Shown: positions 16,682 through 25,845, numbered from the stretch's first letter. The stretch: 64,000 nucleotides of DNA from an uncultured Clostridia bacterium (GCA_934464705.1 CAKSKB010000011.1:1-64000); one strand, 5' to 3'. Notes: generated by a model from the letters alone, not told the origin. A program made the numbers and translations.

Positions 16682-17595
16682 AATCCGTTCACCTCGTCAA
16701 GCCGGTCGTTATGTCTTTTCTTAAGCGCCTTGGCACCCGAGGAAACCTCCGTGATTTCCTGCGTAATTGCCGACTGGCGCACCCTGTTATACTGCACAAG
16801 CAAATCCGAAAGAAGCTTTTCGGCATTGCGGTTTGCAGAGTCCATTGCGGTCATTCTTGCGTTCTGCTCGCTGCAGAAGCTGTCCACAAGGGCGCTGTAT
16901 ATAAAACCCGAAACATAACTCGGGATTATAATATCAAGCACCTCGGCGACCGACGGCGTAAACTCAAACGGAATTTTAACCGCCTTTTCCGAAGCGTTTG
17001 ACGCAAAGCGTTTTCTGTGGAACGGCAAAAGCCTTTCCACCTTTGCTTCCTCGCAGATACTGTTTTTAATATCGGTATAAATTACAAAAATCTTTTCCGC
17101 CAGATTTTTATCAAACATATCGAGAAGAATCTCGGTGATTTCCCTTGCGCGCTGCATTGTCGGGTTCTGGGCGGTATAAAGAAAGCTCCTCTCAATCGGA
17201 ATCTTATGATGATAAAAATACTGTCTGCCGTACTCTCCCACGACAAAAAGCTTGGTGTCAGGGTGCTCGGCGAGCATTTTTTCCGCCTCACGGATTACAT
17301 TCTGGTTATACATACCGGCAAGACCCTTATCTGCGGTAATAACCAGGCACGCATACGGACCGCTAAGTTCGGGCATGCCGTCGTCCGGATAAAAGTAGCG
17401 GTTGTTCACATCTTTTACCGTTCTGAAAATCCTCTTGATTTCGCTTTGTATAGCCTCAAAATAAGGGCGTGTTTTATCGAGGTCGCTTTTGACCTTGCGC
17501 ATTTTCATTGACGAAATCATATACATGGCATTTGTGATTTTTTTGGTATCACGCACGCTTTTGATATGATTTTTAATTTCCTTTGTGCTTGCCAT
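16678..17595 (-). CDS. atpG: ATP synthase subunit gamma
   Basis: Rotor shaft of F1. The 305 residues show the N-terminal helix MASTKEIKNHIKSVRDTKKI, a nucleotide-fold middle with LVITADKGLAGMYNQNVIR, and the conserved C-terminal helix RMTAMDSANRNAEKLLSDL then YNRVRQSAITQEITEVSSGA. Sits 17 nt after the alpha fusion gene. Confidence 0.97.
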   Translation of the reverse strand: MASTKEIKNHIKSVRDTKKITNAMYMISSMKMRKVKSDLDKTRPYFEAIQSEIKRIFRTVKDVNNRYFYPDDGMPELSGPYACLVITADKGLAGMYNQNVIREAEKMLAEHPDTKLFVVGEYGRQYFYHHKIPIERSFLYTAQNPTMQRAREITEILLDMFDKNLAEKIFVIYTDIKNSICEEAKVERLLPFHRKRFASNASEKAVKIPFEFTPSVAEVLDIIIPSYVSGFIYSALVDSFCSEQNARMTAMDSANRNAEKLLSDLLVQYNRVRQSAITQEITEVSSGAKALKKRHNDRLDEVNGL

Positions 17596-17612
17596 TTTGC
17601 GCCCACCTGCCT

Positions 17613-19385
17613 TTATTTACTGTTTTCGATAAAATCCTTTGCGCAGCTTATTATTTTTTCACGGTTTTCGTCCGAAAGTTTTCCCGTGCTCTCAATTTCG
17701 GAGCAAACCTCCGGCAGCACGCTTTCGACATACTCCGTAAGTCTTCTGCTGCAATCGGAAATTTCCTTAACCGGGACGGGTGCAAACACATGCGCCATCG
17801 CCGCAACCAGAATTATAACCTGTCTGTGCTGCGAAAGCGGACTGTACTGCGGCTGCTTCAATATCTGCATAAGTCCCTGACCGTAGTGCAGCTGGCGTTT
17901 TGTGACATCGTCCAAATCGCTCGAGAACTGCGTGAACACTTCCATTTCACGGTACTGCGCCAAATCCAGTCTTATTGCACCGGCGGAGGACTTCATCGCC
18001 TTCGTCTGCGCCGCACCGCCCACACGGGACACGGAAAGACCTATATTTACCGCCGGGCGCTGACCCGAGAAAAACAGGTCGCTTTCAAGAAAAATCTGAC
18101 CGTCGGTAATAGAAATTATATTTGTCGGAATATACGCCGAAACATCGCCCGCCTGGGTTTCGACAATCGGGAGAGCCGTCATACTGCCGCCGCCGAGAGC
18201 ATCGGAAAGGTGTGCCGACCTTTCAAGAAGCCTCGAATGGAGGTAGAAAACATCGCCCGGATACGCCTCACGCCCCGGAGAACGCTCCAAAAGCAAGCTT
18301 AATGTTCTGTACGCAATAGCGTGTTTTGACAAATCATCGTAAACGATAAGAACATCTCTGCCCTTCCGCATAAAATACTCGCCCATTGCGCAGCCGGCAT
18401 ACGGAGCGATATACTGCAGCGGTGCGGGATCGCTCGCCGACGCATTGACGATAATCGTATAATCCGCTGCGCCGTGACGTTTAAGAACCTCCGCAAGCTG
18501 TGCGACCGACGACGCCTTCTGCCCGATTGCAACATAAATACACACAACACCCTTGCCCTTCTGGTTCAGAATTGTGTCAAGTGCAATGGCGGTTTTGCCC
18601 GTCTGGCGGTCGCCTATTATAAGTTCACGCTGTCCTCTGCCTATCGGGAACATTGAGTCAATCGTCAGAAGCCCGGTTTCCATAGGCTTATTTACCGGCT
18701 GGCGGTCGATAATCCCGGGAGCAGGACTTTCTATCGGGAAATATCCTTCCTCCTTAATTGCGCCCTTGCCGTCAATCGGTGAACCGAGAGCATCCGTTAT
18801 TCTGCCGAGGAAACCGTCGCCTACAGGCATACCCGCAATCTTTCCGGTACGCCTTACAACGCTGCCCTCCTCGATTTCGGAATCATCACCGAAAATTACG
18901 CAGCCGATTTGGTTTTCCTTAAGGTCAAGAATCATGCCGCGGAGTCCGCCGTCAAACAGAAGAATCTCGCCGTACTCGGCGTTCTCCAATCCGGAAACCG
19001 TTGCAATACCGTCCCCGACCGTAAGCACCGTGCCGATTTCGTCCGCTTCTGCCGCCGGCTGCCACTCATCGGCGGTTTTCTTTATAAGGGGAATAACGTC
19101 ACTTCGGTTTTTTATCGCCTCCGCAATTTTCCGCTTAAGCTGCTCCGCCTTACCCTCGGGGCTCCAGTCATAGACCTTGTCAAGATTCCACTTATATGCT
19201 GCGGTGCCTATCTCGATACGGAAGCCGTCGGTCATTGAATCGTCCTGCTTCCAAACGATATTTACCGCTTTTTGGTATTTGTCCTCAAGGAATTCTTTGA
19301 GTTTTTCCCTTTGCTGTTCTGTCGGGGCGGTTTTGCTGTAAATATAAGCCTGCACCTCGACTTTTCTGATTTCATGGTCAGCCAC
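17613..19385 (-). CDS. atpA: ATP synthase alpha subunit with an N-terminal delta C-terminal-domain fusion
   Basis: The protein is 590 residues; a usual alpha is about 500-515. Residues about 115-590 are a complete alpha: DEIGTVLTVGDGIATVSGLE, Walker A GDRQTGKT at about 258-265 (near 169 in E. coli) and the SSxG region VSRVGGAAQTKAMK. Residues about 8-90 match the C-terminal domain of subunit delta: VEVQAYIYSKTAPTEQQREK, then DDSMTDGFRIEIG and a WSPEGKAEQLKRKI tail, which in delta binds subunit b. The delta N-terminal six-helix bundle is missing. There is no separate atpH: only 5 nt part atpF from this gene. The start is GTG 19385 with GGAG in the end of atpF. Confidence 0.9.
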   Translation of the reverse strand: MADHEIRKVEVQAYIYSKTAPTEQQREKLKEFLEDKYQKAVNIVWKQDDSMTDGFRIEIGTAAYKWNLDKVYDWSPEGKAEQLKRKIAEAIKNRSDVIPLIKKTADEWQPAAEADEIGTVLTVGDGIATVSGLENAEYGEILLFDGGLRGMILDLKENQIGCVIFGDDSEIEEGSVVRRTGKIAGMPVGDGFLGRITDALGSPIDGKGAIKEEGYFPIESPAPGIIDRQPVNKPMETGLLTIDSMFPIGRGQRELIIGDRQTGKTAIALDTILNQKGKGVVCIYVAIGQKASSVAQLAEVLKRHGAADYTIIVNASASDPAPLQYIAPYAGCAMGEYFMRKGRDVLIVYDDLSKHAIAYRTLSLLLERSPGREAYPGDVFYLHSRLLERSAHLSDALGGGSMTALPIVETQAGDVSAYIPTNIISITDGQIFLESDLFFSGQRPAVNIGLSVSRVGGAAQTKAMKSSAGAIRLDLAQYREMEVFTQFSSDLDDVTKRQLHYGQGLMQILKQPQYSPLSQHRQVIILVAAMAHVFAPVPVKEISDCSRRLTEYVESVLPEVCSEIESTGKLSDENREKIISCAKDFIENSK

Positions 19386-19390
19386 TCAAA

Positions 19391-19867
19391 TCACTCCTTC
19401 CGGGCAGCATTCAAAAAGTCATCGAACGAATCGCCCGAGCTTTTCAGCGCTTTGTCAACCGCCGCAGAAACAAGACCCTCGATTTCGGAGTTCGCTTCAA
19501 GCAGAATTTTATCCTTCTGAGCCTCGGCTGCGGCTTTCGCCTCATTAATAATCCTTTTCTTTTCTTCCTCAGCTTCGGAAAGCCTTTCTTTTGCAAGGCG
19601 GTCCGCATCGCGCACAGCTGCAGCCTTCATGTCGTTAATCTCGTTTTTAGCACCGTTTAAGGCTTCGGCGTACTTTTTCTTCTCGTCCTCCGCGTCGGAA
19701 AGAGTCTTCTTCGCGGAAAAATCCATTTCGGCATAATAATCCGTACGCTTCTGCATAAACGCCTTCACGGGCTTATACAAAAGAAAATACAGACCGCCGG
19801 CAAGAATTATGAAATTGAACAGATGGAGCAAAATCTGCTGCCAGTCTATATTCAAAGGTACATTCAT
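19391..19867 (-). CDS. atpF: ATP synthase subunit b
   Basis: Peripheral stalk of F0F1. The 158 residues start with a membrane helix (ILLHLFNFIILAGGLYFLLY) and continue as a long, highly charged coiled coil to the C-terminus, FDDFLNAARKE. Length is normal. Because the next gene carries the delta C-terminal domain on alpha, the C-terminus of b presumably docks directly onto the alpha fusion. Confidence 0.94.
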   Translation of the reverse strand: MNVPLNIDWQQILLHLFNFIILAGGLYFLLYKPVKAFMQKRTDYYAEMDFSAKKTLSDAEDEKKKYAEALNGAKNEINDMKAAAVRDADRLAKERLSEAEEEKKRIINEAKAAAEAQKDKILLEANSEIEGLVSAAVDKALKSSGDSFDDFLNAARKE

Positions 19868-19894
19868 GGTTCAAACCTGCCTTTCCGAAAAATT

Positions 19895-20230
19895 TTAGAG
19901 CACGAATATAACCAGAATTGCCACGATAAGGGCATAGATGATTGCGGTTTCGATGAACACAAGACCGAGCATCATGGAAGTACGGATTTTGCCTTCCGCT
20001 TCGGGCTGTCTGGAAATGCTTTCGTTCGACTTTGCAACTGCGATACCCATACCTATCGCACCGCCGGTTGCCGCAAGGCCTACGCAGATTGCCGCCGCCA
20101 TGGCTTTGCTTCCGGAAGCGTCAGCCGCTGCGTCACCGCCTGCGGCAAAAACCGACACGGAAAGCGCACACACAAGCACGAGTGTAAGAATAACCGCACA
20201 AAGTTTTTTAACAGATACTTTTCTTTTCAT
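19895..20230 (-). CDS. atpE: ATP synthase subunit c with a signal-peptide-like leader
   Basis: Forms the rotor ring in the membrane. At 111 residues it is about 30-40 longer than usual. Residues 1-29 look like a signal peptide (MKRKVSVKK, a hydrophobic core, then SVFA-A), followed by a Gly/Ala/Asp-rich linker to about 41. The mature hairpin keeps the RQPEAEGKI polar loop (about 74-82) and the ion-binding Glu at about 94 (FIETAIIY). The helix-1 Gln and the Ser-Thr pair typical of Na+ rings are replaced, so H+ coupling is the more likely choice; this is inference. Confidence 0.92.
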   Translation of the reverse strand: MKRKVSVKKLCAVILTLVLVCALSVSVFAAGGDAAADASGSKAMAAAICVGLAATGGAIGMGIAVAKSNESISRQPEAEGKIRTSMMLGLVFIETAIIYALIVAILVIFVL

Positions 20231-20245
20231 GATAAATTCCTCCGT

Positions 20246-21076
20246 TCAGGCAGCAGCCTGTTTTTTAGATTTTTTAGGTTTGGGTTCGGACACTTCCCCG
20301 TAGAAAAGCGCCGTAAGCATTGTCAGAACATATGTCTGAATAAGCGCATGAAGCAGCGTGAACAGCACGCCTACAATAACCGGCAGCACGAAACTCAGCC
20401 TGATGTTATAGTACACAAGTTCCGTTACCAGAAGACCGCTGAGCAGTGCGCCGAAAAGACGAAAGCTCATGGAAATCGGCAGCGAAAAGTCTTTCAGCGT
20501 ATACCCTACGCCGCGCAGACGGTTCCCCGCAATTCCGCCCGACATTATAATAAGGTACGAAAAGCACCCGAGCGATATTGCGGCGTTAATATCCGAAAGC
20601 GGCGCCGGAAGCGATATCGCCCTGCCGCCCGTTGTTATCGCCTCGATTCCGAACAGCTCAAACAGCGTACCGGAAAAGATGTACACGCCGGCAGCGAAAA
20701 CATATGCGCCGAGGAACGAATTTCTGTGTGGACTGTTCGATTTTGCAAGATTATCGAAAAAGCCGACAAGCTCTTCGAGCAAAAGCTGAAACTTCCCCGG
20801 AACAAGCTTGAAGTGCGGTATGACAAAAATCCTTATAAGCACCGCCGCAAGCAAAAGCACTGCGGAAACCGTCATTGCAGAAATGAGCGCCGGGTCAACC
20901 GCCTTCAATCCGAAAAGGCTCACCCTATTATCCTCATGCAAAACGGCGTCCCTCATCGCTTCTTTAAGCGATTCCGTATCTCCGCCGCCCTTATTGACAA
21001 CAAGCGATAAAACAAATGCCGCCGCAATCAGTCCGCACCACAAAATCAGCTTCACGGTGCGTTTTTTCTTGTCCAT
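20246..21076 (-). CDS. atpB: ATP synthase subunit a
   Basis: Stator channel subunit that passes ions to the c-ring. The 276-residue membrane protein has the essential Arg in SMSFRLFGALLSGLLV and the conserved last helices VLFTLLHALIQTYVLTMLTA. A second in-frame ATG, two codons upstream at 21082, is too close to AGGAG, so 21076 is preferred. First gene of the operon; no atpI precedes it. Confidence 0.94.
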   Translation of the reverse strand: MDKKKRTVKLILWCGLIAAAFVLSLVVNKGGGDTESLKEAMRDAVLHEDNRVSLFGLKAVDPALISAMTVSAVLLLAAVLIRIFVIPHFKLVPGKFQLLLEELVGFFDNLAKSNSPHRNSFLGAYVFAAGVYIFSGTLFELFGIEAITTGGRAISLPAPLSDINAAISLGCFSYLIIMSGGIAGNRLRGVGYTLKDFSLPISMSFRLFGALLSGLLVTELVYYNIRLSFVLPVIVGVLFTLLHALIQTYVLTMLTALFYGEVSEPKPKKSKKQAAA

Positions 21077-21118
21077 AAGCATTCTCCTCTCATATAAATT
21101 TCATTTTTATCAACCTAT

Positions 21119-21147
21119 ATTATAATACATTTTTTGCTATGTGTAAA
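21119..21147 (-). promoter_or_regulatory. Promoter of the atp operon
   Basis: Minus strand TTTACA (21147-21142), 17-bp spacer, TATAAT (21124-21119), about 45 nt before atpB. Confidence 0.75.
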
Positions 21148-21231
21148 ATGTATTGTTTATATAGAAGTTATATATTTTTGATATAGTGAGTCTTTGATAT
21201 TCACGAAGTGAATTCATAAGCCGGAAACTCG

Positions 21232-21271
21232 AAAAAAACAGGAAGGTTTTCGGCTCGCCGAAAACCTTTCC
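21232..21271 (-). terminator. Terminator of the Na/Pi symporter gene
   Basis: GGAAGGTTTTCGG (21241-21253) pairs with CCGAAAACCTTTCC (one bulge), followed by a 7-T run on the minus strand. The following 21272-21306 is a degenerate CTATTATCTATT-type repeat resembling the repeats near 7328 and 35033. Confidence 0.8.
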
Positions 21272-21306
21272 TATACTATTATCTATTCTCTCTTATCTAT
21301 TATCTG

Positions 21307-23073
21307 TTAGTTTGCCTTAAGACTGTATTTCTTCTTATACATATCATACTGCTCGAAGAACTCGTTTTCGCCCTCGGACTTAACATGGCTGAGATATTCA
21401 TGCGTTTCAAACGAATTGTTCGCAATCTCGAGAAGACAGACCGCAATGTTTGAGCAATGGTCGGAAACTCTTTCGTAGTTGGTCAGCAAATCGCCGAGAA
21501 CAAAGCCCATTTCGATTGTGCAGTCGCCCTCTTTAAGCCTTTTGATATGGTTGAATCTGATTTTGTTTTTCAGCTTATCGATAACCTGTTCAAGCGGTTC
21601 AACAGTTTTTGCAACCGCAAGATTCTCGCCCTCGAGAGCCGTTTGCGTAAGACCGAGAATTTCACGCACGGCAGATGAAATAACATTGATTTCGTGCTTA
21701 GCCTCGTCCGAAAACTCAATCTTTTTATCGTGGATTTCCTTAGCAACCTCCGCAATATTCACGGCATGGTCGGAAATTCTTTCGATATCGCCTATGCAGT
21801 GCAAAAGCTCCGTCACCTCACGGCTTTCATCCGCCGCAAGCTTGGTGCCGGCAAGCTTTACAAGGTATGTGCTGATTTTATCTTCATATTTATCGACAAC
21901 ATTTTCGTCCTCAATAATCTGCTCGAATTTTTCACGGTCGAATTTTTCCACAAGCTCGGTTGCCGCAACAAGCGACTTCGCCGAAAGCTTTGACATATCG
22001 CACACAAGCTCACGGCTCTTTTCAACGGCAAAAGAGCCCATTTCAAGAAAGCGGTCGTCCAGAGTTGCAAAAATCTCGTCGTCAATTCCCTTCTTGCCGC
22101 GCTTGATTGTTTTAACCGCAAGCTTCTCGATGAGTCCGCAGAACGGCAGCAAGATAATGGTGGATATAATGTTAAATCCGGTATGAACAATAGCGATTGT
22201 AAGTGCCGACGAATTTGATGCCATGAAGCTTTCGAACCCCAAAATCGGAATAAGCAGATAAAAAGCCACCGAAACAATAATAACACCTATCATCTTTATA
22301 TAAAGACAGGAAAATGCAACTCTTTTCGCTTCTCTGTTTCCGCTTATTGCAGAGAGAATTGGTGTAAAGGTTGCACCTATGTTCATACCGAGAATAATCG
22401 GGATAGCCGTTGAAAACGGAATTGCACCGGTTGTTGCGAGCGCCTGCAGAATACCGACAGACGCAGATGATGACTGAATTATTGCAGTTATAAGCGTACC
22501 TGCTATTATACCCATAACAGGATTTGAAAACATAGTAAGAAGTTTTATGAATGCAGGACTGTCCTTAAGCCCCGACATAGAGGTACTCATAGTTTCCATA
22601 CCAAACATAAGAACTGCAAAGCCAAGCATTATAGAACCTATATTTTTCTTTTTATCGTCTTTTGAAAATGCAATCATCATAAAGCCGACGACGGCAAGAA
22701 TCGGAGTGAATGAGGAAGGTTTCAAAAGCCTTACAAAGAACGCTTCACCGCTTATGCCGGCCGTACTCAAAAGCCATGCGGTAACGGTTGTACCGACATT
22801 TGCCCCCATAATAATGCTTATGGTTTGCCCCAGCTTCATTATACCGGAATTTACAAAGCCGACAAGCATTACGGTCGTTGCTGCAGAGGACTGAATAACC
22901 GCAGTTACACCAAAACCAAGAAAAAAACCTTTTATTCTGTTTGAAGTCAGCCTTGCAAGAATGGATTCAAGCTTTCCGCCGGCAAGCTTTTTGAGGCTGT
23001 CGCCCATGATGTCCATACCGTAAAGGAACAGTGCGAGTCCGCCGAGAAGCGTAAGTACATTAAAAAAGTCCAT
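21307..23073 (-). CDS. Na/Pi cotransporter family protein with a PhoU-like domain
   Basis: Membrane phosphate carrier of the NptA/YjbB type. The 588 residues contain two inverted transporter halves, each with the QSS signature (VTAVIQSSAATTVMLVGFVN and ITAIIQSSSASVGILQAL), about eight membrane helices in all. A cytoplasmic PhoU-like helical region follows (about 345-570), with repeated IERISDHAVNIAEVA and YERVSDHCSNIAVCL motifs. It has its own promoter and terminator. It may import phosphate or limit it; the direction is not clear from sequence. Confidence 0.9.
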   Translation of the reverse strand: MDFFNVLTLLGGLALFLYGMDIMGDSLKKLAGGKLESILARLTSNRIKGFFLGFGVTAVIQSSAATTVMLVGFVNSGIMKLGQTISIIMGANVGTTVTAWLLSTAGISGEAFFVRLLKPSSFTPILAVVGFMMIAFSKDDKKKNIGSIMLGFAVLMFGMETMSTSMSGLKDSPAFIKLLTMFSNPVMGIIAGTLITAIIQSSSASVGILQALATTGAIPFSTAIPIILGMNIGATFTPILSAISGNREAKRVAFSCLYIKMIGVIIVSVAFYLLIPILGFESFMASNSSALTIAIVHTGFNIISTIILLPFCGLIEKLAVKTIKRGKKGIDDEIFATLDDRFLEMGSFAVEKSRELVCDMSKLSAKSLVAATELVEKFDREKFEQIIEDENVVDKYEDKISTYLVKLAGTKLAADESREVTELLHCIGDIERISDHAVNIAEVAKEIHDKKIEFSDEAKHEINVISSAVREILGLTQTALEGENLAVAKTVEPLEQVIDKLKNKIRFNHIKRLKEGDCTIEMGFVLGDLLTNYERVSDHCSNIAVCLLEIANNSFETHEYLSHVKSEGENEFFEQYDMYKKKYSLKAN

Positions 23074-23112
23074 AAATTAATCCTCCGTTAAAATCCGATT
23101 AATGCCATATTA

Positions 23113-23141
23113 ATTATATACCAAAAAATTTTAAAAATCAA
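23113..23141 (-). promoter_or_regulatory. Promoter of the Na/Pi symporter gene
   Basis: Minus strand TTGATT (23141-23136), 17-bp spacer, TATAAT (23118-23113). Confidence 0.75.
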
Positions 23142-23144
23142 CTA

Positions 23145-23173
23145 TTTACTATTACAATTTTTTGTGTTATAAT
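23145..23173 (+). promoter_or_regulatory. Promoter of the trmK operon
   Basis: TTTACT (23145-23150), 17-bp spacer, TATAAT (23168-23173). It lies back to back with the minus-strand promoter of the Na/Pi gene. Confidence 0.7.
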
Positions 23174-23212
23174 AGAAATATTATAGTAAATTACCACGAA
23201 AGGAAGGAATTT

Positions 23213-23878
23213 ATGCTTCCGCCGAGACTTAAAACGATATTTGAATTTATTCCGCCGTGCAGATTCCTGGCGGATATCGGGTGCGACCACGGTTTTATTC
23301 CGATAGAAGCCGTAAATAAAGGCATCGCAAAGCGCGCCGCCGCATGCGATATCAGCGAACCTTCTCTAATGAAGGCGGATAAAAGCATCAGGTTTTCCGG
23401 GCTTTCGGAGGTAATCGAAGCCCGCCTTGGGGGCGGTCTTGCGCCGCTCGGGTGCCGGGAAGCGGATGTTATCATAATAGCCGGAATGGGCGGTCACCTG
23501 ATTGCGGATATATTATATGAAGGATTTGAAAAAATCGGAGGCGCAAAGCTGATTTTGCAGCCGATGACGAATATTCCCGACCTCAGGCGGCGCCTGACAG
23601 GCGGCGGATTCAAGATTACCGCCGAGAAACTCGCAAAAGAGGACAGGCGGATTTACACCGTGATTACGGCTGAAATCGGTGAATCGGCGGACTACGACTG
23701 CGACATCGGCAGCGCACTTATAAATGCGCATGACCCGCTTCTTACAGAGTGGCTTTCGGAAAGGCTTCACGCCGAGGAAGAAATACTTTCAAGGATTCCG
23801 CCCGAAAACGGCGATTATATAAAACACAAAACACTTGCAGATAAGTACAGGGAGGTTATAACGGGCTATGAATGTTAA
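23213..23878 (+). CDS. trmK: tRNA (adenine(22)-N1)-methyltransferase
   Basis: SAM-dependent enzyme that methylates A22 in tRNA. The 221 residues show the Rossmann SAM motif FLADIGCDHGFIPIEAV, DISEPSLMKA, and the family motif IIIAGMGGHLIADIL followed by LILQPMTN. AGGAAGG supports ATG 23213. The stop overlaps the next gene by 11 nt, the usual trmK-NIF3 pairing in Firmicutes. Confidence 0.93.
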   Translation: MLPPRLKTIFEFIPPCRFLADIGCDHGFIPIEAVNKGIAKRAAACDISEPSLMKADKSIRFSGLSEVIEARLGGGLAPLGCREADVIIIAGMGGHLIADILYEGFEKIGGAKLILQPMTNIPDLRRRLTGGGFKITAEKLAKEDRRIYTVITAEIGESADYDCDIGSALINAHDPLLTEWLSERLHAEEEILSRIPPENGDYIKHKTLADKYREVITGYEC

Positions 23879-24626
23879 ACAGGCGATTGAAATAATAAAT
23901 TCGCATGCACCTTACAGCCTGGCGCAGGAATGGGACAATTCGGGTTTTCTGATAGGAAAGAGCGACACGGAAATAACAAAAATCATGGTTTCGCTTGATT
24001 TTACGGAAGAGGTATTTTCCGAAGCGAAGGAGCTTGGCTGCAACCTCATCGTGACGCACCACCCGTATATTTTCAGGGGAATGAAACGGCTGACGGACGA
24101 AACGGCTGTCGGCGCTCTGGCAATACGGCTTATAGAAAACGGCATTTCGCTTGTCTGCGCACATACGAATCTTGACATGGCGCGCGGCGGAATTAACGAT
24201 ACGCTTTGTAAGGTTCTCGGGCTTGAAGTCATTTCGCAGCTCGGCAAAAAGACGGACGGCATAGGCGAAATCAGGGCGGCGGTATGGAATAAGCCCCTCT
24301 CTCTGCTTATAAAGACCGTGAAAGACAAGCTCGGAGGGGCTGTGAGGGTCAGCCTTTCGGAGGACAAAATCATAAAAAAAGTTGCCGTATGCAGCGGTTC
24401 GGGATGCGAATTCTTAGACGCCGCAGCGCAAAGCGGCTGCGATATGCTTTTAACGGCGGACGCCAAATACCACGATTTCCAAAGGTCGGCGGAGCTTGGA
24501 ATTATTCTTCTGGACGCCGGTCACTTTGAAACCGAAAACATAATCTGCCCTTACATTGCCTCGATGTTCGGCGGTGTTGAAACGGTAATCAGCAAAAGGC
24601 ACAAGGGCTTTTACAAAACAATATAA
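23868..24626 (+). CDS. NIF3-like dinuclear metal-centre protein (DUF34)
   Basis: Member of the NIF3/DUF34 family, which forms ring-shaped hexamers with a two-metal site and is suggested to act as a GTP cyclohydrolase-like or metal-handling protein. The 252-residue form lacks the long inserted PII-like domain. Metal ligands are visible in VTHHPYIFRG, AHTNLDMA and DAGHFETE. GGAGG precedes ATG 23868 inside the end of trmK. Confidence 0.88.
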   Translation: MNVKQAIEIINSHAPYSLAQEWDNSGFLIGKSDTEITKIMVSLDFTEEVFSEAKELGCNLIVTHHPYIFRGMKRLTDETAVGALAIRLIENGISLVCAHTNLDMARGGINDTLCKVLGLEVISQLGKKTDGIGEIRAAVWNKPLSLLIKTVKDKLGGAVRVSLSEDKIIKKVAVCSGSGCEFLDAAAQSGCDMLLTADAKYHDFQRSAELGIILLDAGHFETENIICPYIASMFGGVETVISKRHKGFYKTI

Positions 24627-24638
24627 AGGAGAAAACAA

Positions 24639-25820
24639 ATGAGCATTTTCAGAACGGCGGACATACTTATTCCGCAGAATACCGACCTTGAAAAATGGAG
24701 CGTTGTTGCGTGCGACCAGTTCACATCGCAGCCCGAATACTGGGAGGAAACGGCACGGATAGCCGGGGACGCACCGTCCGCACTCAACCTTGTATACCCC
24801 GAGGCTTTTCTCTCCGAAGGCGACGCAAGAATCAAAAAAATCAATGCCGCAATGGATAAATACCTCGCCGGCGGACTGTTCAAAACTTACGGTGACTGTT
24901 TCATTTTAACCGAAAGAACACTTGGCGGCGGCAGGAAAAAACGGGGGCTTATCGGTGCAATCGACCTTGAAGAATACGATTTTACAAAGGGCTCGAAATC
25001 TCATGTGAGGGCGACCGAGGGAACGGTTCTGGAGCGGATACCGCCGAGAGTCAAGATAAGAGAAGGCGCAGCGCTTGAGCTTCCGCATGTAATCATTCTG
25101 ATAAACGACCCCAAAAACGGCGTTCTGGGCACCGTAAAGCAGGGCGCAAGAATTTACGATTTTGAACTTATGCAGGGCGGCGGACACCTTTCGGGATTCG
25201 AGGTCACAAACAAAAACGAAGTTATTTCCGCACTTGAAGCCTATGAGGCAGCAGCGGAGGACGGGCTTTCTTACGCTGTCGGCGACGGAAACCATTCCCT
25301 CGCAACCGCAAAAACCTGCTGGGAAAACATCAAAAAAACTCTTTCGGAAGACGAAAGAAAAACTCACCCGGCAAGATTCTGCCTTTGCGAAATCGAAAAT
25401 ATTCACGACCCGTCCGTGGAATTTGAACCCATTCACAGAATTGTTTTCGGATGCGACCCCGAAAAACTGATTGCGGACTTCAAGGCCTCCGCCGTTTTGG
25501 GGAAGGGGCAGAAACTCAAAGCAATATGGGGAGATAAATCCGAGAAATTTGAGGTTTCGTGCGATGGTCTGCTCGTTGGGGAACTTCAGAAGTTTCTTGA
25601 TAAATCGGGGTTTGAGGTTGACTATATCCACGGTGCCGACGCACTGGCGGAACTTGCAAAAAAAGACGGCGCATGCGGATTTCTACTGCCCTCGCCCGAT
25701 AAATCGGCACTCTTTAAAACAGTAATTTCGGACGGCGCGCTGCCGAGAAAAACCTTCTCAATGGGCGAAGCCAACGAAAAAAGATATTATATGGAAGCAA
25801 AATTAATAAAAACCTATTGA
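24639..25820 (+). CDS. DUF1015 family protein
   Basis: Conserved in many anaerobes; function not established (some members are annotated as putative serine kinase-like proteins). The 393 residues start MSIFRTADILIPQNTDLEKW with VACDQFTSQPEYW, and contain the family motif YAVGDGNHSLATAK near 215. Soluble, no signal peptide. AAAGGAG lies before the ATG, and the gene follows the NIF3-like gene by 12 nt, so it shares the trmK operon. Confidence 0.85.
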   Translation: MSIFRTADILIPQNTDLEKWSVVACDQFTSQPEYWEETARIAGDAPSALNLVYPEAFLSEGDARIKKINAAMDKYLAGGLFKTYGDCFILTERTLGGGRKKRGLIGAIDLEEYDFTKGSKSHVRATEGTVLERIPPRVKIREGAALELPHVIILINDPKNGVLGTVKQGARIYDFELMQGGGHLSGFEVTNKNEVISALEAYEAAAEDGLSYAVGDGNHSLATAKTCWENIKKTLSEDERKTHPARFCLCEIENIHDPSVEFEPIHRIVFGCDPEKLIADFKASAVLGKGQKLKAIWGDKSEKFEVSCDGLLVGELQKFLDKSGFEVDYIHGADALAELAKKDGACGFLLPSPDKSALFKTVISDGALPRKTFSMGEANEKRYYMEAKLIKTY

Positions 25821-25845
25821 TTTAACCCGCAATTAATGATAAAAT
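25817..25845 (+). promoter_or_regulatory. Promoter of the LysR regulator gene
   Basis: TTGATT (25817-25822), 17-bp spacer, TAAAAT (25840-25845). The minus-35 overlaps the stop codon of the DUF1015 gene. Confidence 0.6.

Noticed and set aside
19895..20230. Sodium-type c-ring
   Set aside because: The helix-1 Gln is Met and the Ser-Thr after Glu is Thr-Ala, so the Na+ ligand set is incomplete.
19823..21010. 395-codon open frame on the plus strand
   Set aside because: It is antisense to atpF, atpE and atpB, and its product is a Cys/His/Arg-rich shadow with no domain. The minus-strand genes are certain.
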